Below, in pieces: positions 47,601 through 59,600 of a DNA stretch of 64,000 bases; the stretch's first letter is position 1, and each line of letters opens with the position of its first letter. The notes beneath the pieces are model-generated. The model was given only the letters and a program-made list of their open reading frames with translations, was not told the origin of the DNA and made no database searches. The stretch is from assembly GCF_037975245.1 (NCBI RefSeq), contig NC_092579.1:11206678-11270677 (forward strand), written 5' to 3'. Source of the DNA: Apostichopus japonicus (taxonomy: Eukaryota; Echinodermata; Holothuroidea; Aspidochirotida; Stichopodidae). The translations under genes and the position numbers were made by a program.

Positions 47601-50600
47601 CTCTCAAGCTAATAATAATCAAGAATAAAATTATCACCATTGGGCTTCAGGTGCATAAATAACACTCAAATTTTTCTAAACTATGTCACAAGACCAAACG
47701 GCAGGTCCTTACAGAGGTCAAAAATCACATGGCAGGACATGTTCCCCGCATATTTTATGTCGGAAGGATCACTCCGTTTTGATATCAACTCACCTTAACC
47801 AGAGCAGGTGGAGTCTTCAATTTAAAAAACCTTGCAAGGTCAGCAGATTTGAGACCTGCCTGACCGGTTAATTGATGTGACTGAGTGGCCTCACCCAGGT
47901 CATCCAATATCTGCTTTCCAACTCTTTTCGACGAAGCGTTCACTTCAATAACCTGGAATAAATTAAAAGAACTGTTAAGTTTTTGTCACCCTTAAATACA
48001 TATCAATGCTACCATAGGCACATAGTCATGCCACCATATCTAAAGTACTCGTAATGACGAGAAATAACTTAATTATCATAAATCCATGTGATCCATTTCT
48101 GAGAAATGTTCTGGGTAATGCTTTCAAAAATAAACACAGAATTTGTTTTAAAACAGTGTACCCTTGTTTGCTGCTCTTGTTCTTTCAAATCTCAATTGTA
48201 TTGGAAAACAAAAAAATATCGATTAAATGTTCTTTGTTTTCTGCAAGCATATGCAAATAAGTAATTGTGTTATTAGTGTTAGATCTAGTATAACAACAGG
48301 TAATATGTCAGGCAGTGAACCTATTATCAGAGTCTACTTTGGATCGTTCCCAAATCACCGACATATTTCACTTGCCAATATACACAGAGTATTTTTTCTT
48401 AAAACAGGGAAGGAAATATATGCCAGAGAAATGTCGTGTGTTGTTCATGGAACTGCATTTGCCTTCAGATATATCCTTAGATTCATCATACCTAACTGTG
48501 GTTATAAAGTGTTGAATCTTTGTGCAATTTAAATATTCATGGTCTTTACCTTACTGAACAGAAAAATTAGAGAAAGTAAGTAGAAGGAAAGCTTGCTTAT
48601 ATAGTGTTATTCCTATTGCTATGATATGGAGTTAGGAGTGTTAGCTCAGTGGTTAACGCCGGTGCCTTTCAATCATAAGGTCCCTGGTTCGAGTCACTCC
48701 AAGATTAACGTATGTCGTCCAGTTACAGAGTTGTTGACAATTCATAATCATGGACGTTAAATATGAATGTAAGAGACTTCGGTCAGCTTGCGGCTTTGAT
48801 AAGCCAATGAGGCTTCTTCGCGAGTTCCTGCTTGCAGGAAGATCTAAAATACATACATACAAACATGATATGAGGCTATCCACAACAATATATGAGGACC
48901 TGCACCGCCTGACTTGCATATTACAGAAGGAGCTGACATTTACATTCTTTCACTGTATACAAACCTTGAATCCCATTTCCTTGGCACAGGCGTAGACCAT
49001 GGATGTTTTGCCTACTCCGTGGGGTCCTGTGATGAGGAAGGTATTACAGATGCCATCTCCTTCATCCTCACTTCCGGAACAACCTCCGTCACTTGGTTCA
49101 AAATCACTCTCACTGTCTTCTCTTGTTTCAGCTGGAAGACCAGAAATGAAAATTATTTTCACAAAATCTTCAGAGTAACAGCCACTCATTGCCATTGACC
49201 AAAAGTCTCCTCTTACCAATGACTTGATAAACACTTCAATTAAGGATTGAGAGAAGCAAGGCAAATTCTTCAGAGAAAGTTAGGATTTGCCTTGCATTTT
49301 CATTGAAGTATGGCAATTTTGTACAGTCGATACCGTTGGCAACGGATGGTTAATAGGGGCGTTTAACTACTAGAGGTAGTGTAGGGGCACCGACAACAAT
49401 TAGCCATCTGTCAGGTGTCAGTGAACTTAAGCCCTGCACTTGATCTGCGACACAAGTTTCAGAAGGACATGAAAACGCTGTTTATGTGAAGCTCAGGATG
49501 CATAAATACATTCAGTGACCATTATTATATTTTTATAACTTATCATGGCCACACCAGGCAGGCAGGGAACAATACAGTGCTAGACAAAGGCACATTTGAC
49601 ACCATGGCTGACACAAAAGTTGTTAATTATACATAAATCAGAATGAACAAGTAAAGGATATCTGAAGTACAGGTCAGGAAAAAGGTTATGGATCAACCAA
49701 TACCATACAGCAGGGGTGAGCAACCTTCTTGAATGAATGGGCCAGATATAGGGAGTGAAAAATTGACTGGGCCGCAACTAACCAACAACCTGCTGTTGAT
49801 TCCAAACCTTTGATTCTAAGCAGCTAGCTTGTTTTTTGTGATGATGTAAAATAGATTGATTTTTTTTCTTTTTCTTGAGACATCTCATGGGCTGCAAAAA
49901 AAACTGGCCCTACAGCATCATATTGGTTTTGATTGCTGGTATTAATGAACTATGCTGCGCTGAACAAAACTGAAGCTTCTTACCTGCGGTATAAATGAAC
50001 CATGCGTTGAACCAACTGAAGCTTCTTACCTGCGGTGTTAATAAACTATGCGTTGAACAAACTGAAGCTTCTTACCTGCAGTGTTAATGAACTATGCGTT
50101 GAACAAACTGAAGCTTCTTTCATGCGGTATTAATGAACTATGCGTTGAACAAACTGGAGCTCCATACCTGCAGTGTTAATGAACTATGCTTTGAACAAAC
50201 TGAAGCTTCTTACCTGCGGTATTAATGAACTATGTTGCGTTGAACAAACTGAAGCTCCATACCTGGGGCGTTGAACAAACTGAAGCTTCCTACCTGCGGT
50301 ATTAATGAACTATGCTGCGTTGAACAAACTGAAGCTTCTTACCTGCGGTATTAATAAACTATTAATGTTATAGAACCATGCGTTGAACAAACTGAAGCTT
50401 CTTACCTGCGGTATTAATAAACTATTAATGTTATAGAACTATGCGTTGAACAAACTGAAGCTTCTCACCTGCTTTACACCCTCTTTGGGCTTTGGCTTCC
50501 TTCTTCTTTATCCTTTGTATTTTGATTTTCCAATCTGAGAGCCAACCGCCAAGTTTCTTCACAGATACTGCATTACCGAGAACTTCTTCAGAGCTTGTAG

Positions 50601-53600
50601 GTTGATATTTATCACTCCATAATAGATCGGTCGGTGGAAGTTTTTCTGTTGACAAAATATAAAACTATCATATAAAGAAAAGGCGCAAATACCACCAATC
50701 AAACTCATCTGGGTTTAGGTAAGTCTGCCTCATACACATAACTTGAACATTCAAGGCAGGAAATAAGTTAAATTTCTCAGACTCATTGCAGAAAGACTAA
50801 GATTAAAAACATGTTTATGAACGTTAAACATCTGAAGGGGCTTACTCAAGCCTTACTGAGGATAACTGAATTCAATGCAAGCCCAGACCAGTGATTGCCT
50901 GAAAAAAATCAGTTCAAATAAAAAATAGAGTGTGTTTTGTTTAGGGATGCTTAAAAGGGCTATTGTATAACACTATTTTGGGTACTCTGATCTCAAAACA
51001 TTGTTTTCTTTGCAAATTAATAAAGCTATGATAGATTTCTTCAACTGTTTGGTGAATACGGTGGTCTTTACAATAAGATACCACCAAATGTACATGTCAT
51101 TGAGAGGTAGGAATGCCACATACCTTGTGATAGATAACCTGTCTAAATTAAACTGACTGTAATTACCATGATATGGGTTTTATGTGATGCTATGTGCATC
51201 AGATAAGTGTATCAGGTGCAAATTGTCCAGAGACATTTAAGCGAGCAAACAGATAATTTTTTTGTGAATATCACCCCTTTTTACATTTATGACAAGACCA
51301 CAGAATCTGCTCACCCTTAGGTTTACCCTCAGACTTGATATTGTCTCTCTCTTCATCAGCTGCTCCCTGTTTGTGGTCCTTCACTGACTGACCTCGCAGT
51401 GACCTCCTCCTGACCTTCCTCTGAGTGGGGTCATCTTCACTCTCTGTTTTTCTCTTTCGAGAACCTTTCCCCAGCTGTGTCTTGCTTGTGGTTGTATGAC
51501 TCCCATCTACATATAAAGTGTGCACAATAACACAAGGTGGTGATACATACATTTAGGGAGTGTTTGCTCAGTGCTTAACGCCGGTGCGGTTCAATCATAA
51601 GGTCCCGAGTTCGAGTCACTCCAAGATTAATGTATGTCGTACAGTTACAGAGTTGTTGACAATTGACAATTCATAATCATGGACGTTAAAAAATGAATCT
51701 AAGAGACTGACTTCGGTCAGCTTGCCGCTTTGATAAGACAATGATGGCTTCTTCACGAGGTCCTGCTTGCAGGAGGATCTAAAATACATACATACATACA
51801 TACACACATACATACACACATACATACATTACATGTTGCTAACATGAACACATTGCATTTCTAATCATCTCTCTCTCTCTGTTTTGGTATTACTTTGGAT
51901 TTAAGAAGTATTATCATAATTCAATCAATGGAAGGTCACATGATGGAAACTAAGTTTCTTGTTTTCATAGTGTTTTCATCGATGAATTGTACAGTATTAT
52001 TTGTGTAAAAACACAATCAGAAAATAAAATCGGGCGAGGTGGACTTGAATTAATTGCCATTTAGTTTTTTACTGTTATTAGAAAACAATTTTAATCATTT
52101 ATTAAATTAACTAACAAGGATGAGCACAACATTTACGAACTTTTCAAACAGGAAAAGAAATTAAAACTGATAAATATATAAAAGGGGCATTGTGAAGAAA
52201 TTCTACAATACAGGAAGACATGTATGATACAGGTACTGTATATCTGAAAAAGGTGAAACTTGCACTTCACGAGTTTGAAAATATATATGCATGCATCTTT
52301 CGTTAGACCACTGTTCATTGCACTTGCACAGCTATGATGAAAATAATAATTTCAGATAAGTTTTGCAAACTTGAATATAAAAAAAATGAAACTATCTACC
52401 TTTTGCTTTCTTTTCTTCTAATGTCTCTCCCTTCCGCTTGGCCAGGTAACGCTTGAAAATTCTCTTGACAGGAAACTTGGGATTATGCTTTGAAATTTCT
52501 TCCAGTGCAGCTTTTTGACTCTCGTATGAAAGTTCTGGATGCTTCCCAAACTGGAGAAAATGATAAAACAAAATTCTTCATTGTAAAATGCAAGAACGAA
52601 GTGAAAAAATACGTAAATTAGGCAAACATTTCAAGGAACTACTAGCTTATCCGGAAGCCATGTAATTAATGGGATGAATTAATTTAATCACTGTTGCCAT
52701 TGAACTCACCAGTAGTTAATAGTAACCCTTCCAACTAAAAGTATCATCCATAAGATCAGAGGAAAATTCAAGAAATCAAAATTCGCACAACTATGCAAAC
52801 ATCTGAGGGTCTGATTTTCTTGATCACAGCTGAATCTTTTTCAAAAGCAGCCTTAAGTTCATCAGTTCTCAAAAAATGTACATATCTTCAAAAATATGTC
52901 TTCTGAAGAGATTAAGCAATTTTCAGCAAATTTCAATGAAATAATGTACATTTTTACATTTTTGATTTTTAAGTGTGGGAATTTAGTTATCAACCTTTAC
53001 GAACACAGGACTTTTTTCCTTAGGTGATGTATGTATGTATGTTTATGTGATCTTCCCGCAAGTAGGAACTCGCGAAAGAAGCGTTCGGTGGTGCTTTCAA
53101 TGCCAGTATTATCCCATAGTTTTGTTACTTTTTATCATAATATACCCAGCAAATCAAGCATACCAACCTTAACATTGGGTATCCTGAGATCGGCTTTGTG
53201 ACTACAGGTGAATTTATCGAGTGATGCGTTCCAGTCGATGGCAGGAGGTGGTGTGTTCCCTAGCACGATCCTTGATATTTTTAATTTAGAGTGGTCAACA
53301 TCAGGTAAATTCCAAAAGCTCCTCAGATCACCTGATTCATCTGGGTAGGACGAAAGAGTCACAAGGGATTTATTTATAAGATGTTAAACAATTGAAGGAA
53401 ACAAAGAATAGAAGATATGCAAGGTTCTGAAGGATAAATGCTTCAAAATACTTCCTGAATTCGTTCATTTTCCAAATCACAAAATCATCGTCGGAAGCTG
53501 ACTTTTCAAGTCAAGAATCAGACATCTGTGAATCGTCTTCAGAAAAATTTGTAAACTATACCAAACGTCCGACAAAAGAATTGTACCACTCGAAACTTAC

Positions 53601-56600
53601 TTCTAACAAGCATAAAAGAAGTAAAAACTCAGTTCAAAACCTTGCATAAAAACTTACACTTTTTTTCGTTCTTTTTTTCCATCTCTTTATATACATATTC
53701 CCTTTTGAAATAATTGTATTGTATAAATGTGGCTCCTATACCTCCTCAGAGGATTAAAAAAAGAGCACAATAAACTGGAAAACAACAAGTAAACGAGTTC
53801 AAAATGATTGAGATCACATTGCCATTACAAGGATTTTAGTTGTAGTTTTCACAATCTGCTCTCCACCAAAACCTTGCATTGCGATGCAGTCTCTGATTAC
53901 CTTTCTGCGTCACATGACTAATACTAGGAAAAGGAGGCGAGTAAGGTTCGTCCTGCATCTTGGCTTTGGCTTGCCACTTCTTTGAAACCGCCACAGTTGT
54001 GAAGGGTGAGGCAGTTGCCACAGAGTCATTTGTACACTCATCATCAGAGCTCAGGGTGAGAACCTCCACTACATGTTCTGTCTCCTGCTGTTTCTTGGCT
54101 AATGACTTCAATCCTTCCTTAGTGAACATCGGAGCAAGCTTTACAGGTGGTTTGTTCTCTTTGAATGGACAATTAAAATGAAACCAATTAATATAAGTGA
54201 CCCCCTGTTGACCTTTCTAATGAATAAACGAAACCTTTCTCATCCCAAATGGTACAGAAAACTGAAAATGAACATTGACTTCCACTTGCATGGCTGTTTC
54301 CTTAAAGGAGACACACACCCAGCCATCATGACTGGTCTTATCGATAGAGATAACTGTCATGTAATACCTCCCCCAAGCAACCACGTCAAGTGGTAAAACC
54401 GTTTGGAAGATATCACATTTTAATGTTCCTTAACAAACAAAATTGATGTCTTGATCAAGACTAAATATGACATCATTGTATCAGATGTGCTTCAATTTGT
54501 TGTTTCTCTTTATTTATTTTGATGTTTATTTTCTGTAATGGAGATGAGTTTAAAGCACCGTTTAATATTCTTCCTTGAAAATATGAGTAGAAAAACAAAG
54601 AGAAAGTGAAAGGTTTGAGATCCTCCTAACACTATGACATCAATGATCAAAGATAATTTACAAAATGACAGTGCTCAGACACGACTTTTTAAACTAGCAT
54701 CCCTCACCAACAGGACATTTTCCAAGTTACTTGAGGAAGTTATTTTCACAAAGATCTCTTTCATATAAGCCAGAGATGATGGTTGGGTTTGTGTCCCCTT
54801 TAAACAGGCTAAAACTTGCTAACCAGAAACAACCAAATGGAGATAACCACATAGCTGGTTAGTCAGAAATCAGTATTGTTGTTAGTCAGAAGTCACTATT
54901 TTTGAATTGTCTTTCGATGTTTCCCTTTTCTGCTTTGCAATTATTGAATTGATTCTCGATATCTCTAGAATACTGATTCTATTGGTCCTGCGTATCAAGA
55001 AGCGTGCAATGTGCATCAATATTTTGATATTCGTCAATATTTCCCAAATGGTCAAGATTCCACATATAAGAAGTACCACCCTGGCACACTTGTTCATATC
55101 AAAACCTTCCAATTTGTGCCAGTTGACTGCATCATATAAGAATCTACAGTGCATTTTGTATAAAAGCAAAGAGACTTCTGACTTGTGATCAAAAGGATTG
55201 CTGGTTGGATTCCTGCCTAGTTCATTACGTTGTGTCTTTGGGCAAGTTGCTTTATTTCAGTTGCCTCTCTGGGGTTAAATGGGTACTGTACCTGTGAGGT
55301 AACTTGTCATTGGGCGCAGTATATAACTGCAGCAATCTAGAGGGATTGTCTCTGGGACAGGTTATAATTGATCAGGGGTAATATAACGTCAGTATTAAAA
55401 GCGCTTTGACCTGGTATTTGAACATTATATTATTATTATTACCTTTGTGGTTCTTAATACTGATTGCTGGCTTCTTACGGCTATCCGTCTCTTCTTTTCT
55501 ATTACTCTGACCTTTGACTTCCTTTGGACCCTGGGTTTCCACACCAAGATATTTTACCGTGATGACCTTGTCCGACAGACCCAACGGATCAAGCCTGACC
55601 CTCAAGGTACGTTTGTTTGGTTGTCCTTGTGCCTTCTGACCGGTGCCTTGATGTGGGTTGCGTTGATGTTTTGCCCTCTTCACGATCTCTCTTGCTCTTT
55701 GGGTGTTTGTCTGACAGTAAGAAGCGGATAAAAAATATGTGAAATGAATGCCATTGAGTGGACTGAAATAAGCCAGAAAATTTTTCAGCAGGGGGTAGGT
55801 GGAAGGGATAGGAGCAGGGCAAGGTGTCATTAGTAAAAACTGACCTACAGTACGCTCATAATATTAATACTATATAAGCTCATTCTACATCCTTATTCCA
55901 CACGCTGTACTTAGAATGCTCTCAAGAGACCCAAACGGTTGCGCCTGTGGCCGATGTTATCTGACAATGATGCTGTCAAGGCACAGTTAAATTTTATGAA
56001 CATGATTCATGATCCAGATTCATGAACATGATTTATGAACATGAGCTAGGAGTGTTAGCTCAGTGGTTAACACCGGTGCCTTCCAATCATAAGGTCCCGA
56101 CTTTGAGTCACTCCAAGATTAATGGATGTCGTCTAGTTACAGAGTTGTTGACAATTCATAATCATGGATGTTAAATATGAATCTAAGAGACTGACTTCGG
56201 TCAGCTTGCGGCTTTGATAAGCCAATGATGGCTTCTTCGTGAGTTCCTGCTTGCAGAAGGATCTAATATACATACATGATTCAATTGGTTAAGAAGTACG
56301 TTATTACATTCAATTCGGACATATGATATGAGTTAAATATTGTTTTCATCATACCTTAACCGGATACTTGCTGACCCTGTTCCTCTTAGACAACTGCCTG
56401 GATTTAGCTGTTCTCACAATTTCAGATTTGTCGAGTTGAACAGAGTTTTCTGCTATCTCGTTACCTGTCTTGTTAACTATCTCATCTCCCTCCTCCCCCT
56501 CCTCTTCCTCTGTTTCGTCGTCGTCGTCAACGATCACCGTCCCTCTAGCTTTTGACCTCCTTGGACGCAGTGTGCGGGTCCCACAGTGATTCTTCTCGCC

Positions 56601-59600
56601 TTCTGATATGACCATTGACCTGTCTGGAGTATCTCTCCTCGGAGTGTCTTTTTTGTCCTCATTTGCAATTTTTCTTGGCCTCCCCCTCTTTGCCTTCTTG
56701 CCACTTTCCTTCTTCTCAGAGACAGCCCCATTATCGTCACTACAAGAAGCCTTACAATCTTTCTGTCTATTATCTGTTTTTCTTGGTCTTCCCCTTCCCC
56801 TTTTTTTAACACCTTCACCCTTCACTTGTTCGTCACCAGCATTTCTACCATCGATAGCATATCCTTTGTCTTTGCCTTTCCTCGGTGGCCCCTGGTCGTC
56901 ATCTATTGACCGGTCATTCTGTTCCTCCGTGCATTTCGTGCCTTTCCCTCTCTTCAAGAAGATGCTGTACACTGGTTTGACCGGAGCGTTGACCACCTGA
57001 ATAAGACTGATAGAATTGTCAGCGTCATCCAACGCCACATTGGAAGTCCTTCCGACCGATTGCAGCATCTGAACCTCATCGCCTATGACCTTTCCACCGG
57101 TTGGTACCCCTGGTGACGTGTGGACCATTGCGGCCACGACCAACTTTGGCGATTGGTACAACGGCTCTGGGGTTGGTTTCGTGGGAGTTATAATGGTTGA
57201 GGAATCATCCAGTTTTTGATCGGTCTTGCCGACCCCTATCATGTGATCGTGACCACTTTTTTCACCACTTGAGGAATCCATCGCTGGCAGTTTCTCAATG
57301 GAACCGTCTACCAATGGTTTGACATCACCGTCGAATATGTCATTTTCAGACTCTTCAAGAGATGATTCCTCTCCTATTGTTTCTGACTCCACTGAGTGTG
57401 TTCCACCACCAGGAGATATCATCACTACACTGTCTTCTTCACCGCTTCCGTAGATAATCTCCGCATCGCTCGCGGTCTTCTCGTTCCTGCCATTCTCCGC
57501 CTTCGAGTCTTTCCCATCTTCCTCAGCCACATCCATCCCCGAATTTAAAAACTCTTCATAGGAAATCACTTCCATGTTACTTTTTTCATCCTTTCCATCC
57601 TTAATGATTTCTAATGGTTTCTGGTCATCGTCGGCCACATCCTTCGCCTCATCCACTGTATCATCAGTTACGTTACGATCCAGACGAGGTGATGTGTTTT
57701 CTCCCCGATTACACTCCTCCTCCTCCACCCTCTCTGGTTCCTCTGGTTCATCTCTCACCCTTTCCTCTTCCTTCCAGGTAGCCGTGTCATACCTAGCCTC
57801 GACATTACAGTCCTCTCTGTCACTATCTGAAAGGGAGAAGACCTTCTTTCCAGTATTGGACTTCTTGCCGTCAACTTTTGGTCGTTTGGGTCTTCTCGAC
57901 GGAGGAGGGGATTCAAAATCATCAGCGCTTGAGCCTGGCGAAGCGATCTTTTTCCTCTTGCCTTTAAGTTTACCTCCTCCTCCTTTCCCCTTGTTACATG
58001 GTACAGCCGATTTACTGGCCGCCTCTAAAGGAGCACGGCTATCAGGGCTTCTCGGGATCTTGGTTTTCTCTTCATCTCCTGTCTGCAGCTTTGAGGATTT
58101 TTTTTCCCTATCTGTACCCTCTTTCTTCTCTGTCTCCTTTCTGCCATTACATTTGGTAATCTTGCTGGAATCTGTCTGCCCTGTTTTCAGTTTATGATTC
58201 TCTTCTGAGAAATTTTTCGGACAAAAATATCCCAGGAGGTCGACTGGTTTCTGAATGGCAGCTTTTGGAGGAGTCTTGAAGAAATCAGTGAGTTTCCTAT
58301 TATTTAATTGTTTCTTCAGCTTCAAAGATTTGTCCTACAAAAACGGGCAGAGAAAAAGGGCACCGTTACATCATTTCATTTTCACAGATGACTGAAATCG
58401 GTGTTATTCATGAAGAAAATGACATTATGATATGAGTGTTTATGATCATACTAGATTGCATAGTTTGCAAGTTCATAATTTAGGTGAAATACACGACATG
58501 AAAGCTTGGCTGTTGAACGATAAATCATGTGGCATTTATAGGGACATTTCGGTGGCTGAAGTTGATTGCTTTGTGGAAACAAGAAGGAAAGTTTCCGATC
58601 CTCACAGCATTTTGCAAAGTGAAGAGTGCATTTTTTCCCTCCAAATTTGTGAATATATCTAAAAAAATCTATAAAAAAAAATCTAAAAAAAAGAAAAGAA
58701 AAGGGAATAATGTCATCCACCGTAATTGAGCTGTCAACACTATTCCTTCTACCTATTAATTTTAAATCATATCTCCACAAAGACAAAAAACTTTCTACAG
58801 AAAGTTGCATTATGGGAAAATTCTAAATACAGAGAATATCCACTTCAAATCTAGATATTCTCAATTCTCAATGATGATACATCAAGCTGATGATAAATCA
58901 AGCTGAAAACTATAATTATAGGAATCTAAATACTTTGAAGTTCTTTTTAGACCATGGATAACAGCACAGATCACCTTAGAATGAAGATCCATTTCTTAGG
59001 GTAAGGGAGTGTTTTCCCACTCAAAATAAGTTTCACTCAATCAACCAAATCTCAAGGGCTTAGGGATTACAACTTTCCCATCGATTGGCTTCCAATTCAA
59101 CATTTTAACTCAAATTTGTAATCTTTTCCATCCAGAAAGTCATTTCATATTGGAAAACCATACATTGCTCTTGGATGAAAAACCCACATTACTATGACCC
59201 AGCGGGGGTTTGAACCCTGAACCTCCCAATTGATAAGCCCTTATTGCTGCAAATGCCACCGCCTTTTACGGCTCCCACGCACCCCTCCCCTCCCGGCTCC
59301 CTCGCCATCCCGGCTCCCTCCCAGCTCCCTCCCGGCTCCCTCGGCCACAGCACCGATTTTAGTTGAATAATTACCAGAGATTTTCCTGGAGAGGAGTCTT
59401 TGACCCAAATCACTATACTATGGGGAAAATCACTTCACCTCAGGAATCTGGCGACTCAAGTCATCACTAAGTTGTGACAACAATGGTTTAAGGTGCTACT
59501 ATGGAATATCACTTTGAGAATGGTAAACATATGGGGAGTCTAGTTTGTCTCTATATAGCCAGAAGATCATTGAAACGACTTATCATATTTAAAGTTACAA

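Noticed and set aside
48635-48705. A functional tRNA gene
   Set aside because: The head has box A, box B and acceptor-like ends, but it recurs three times attached to the same non-tRNA body and CATA tail, so it is a SINE.
49940-50469. CRISPR-like regular repeats
   Set aside because: Units are contiguous and have no unique spacers; this is a eukaryotic minisatellite next to a splice site.
57574-58197. 207-aa plus-strand ORF
   Set aside because: Antisense shadow of the low-complexity ATAD5 exon 2; its Ser/Leu-rich composition follows from the coding strand.
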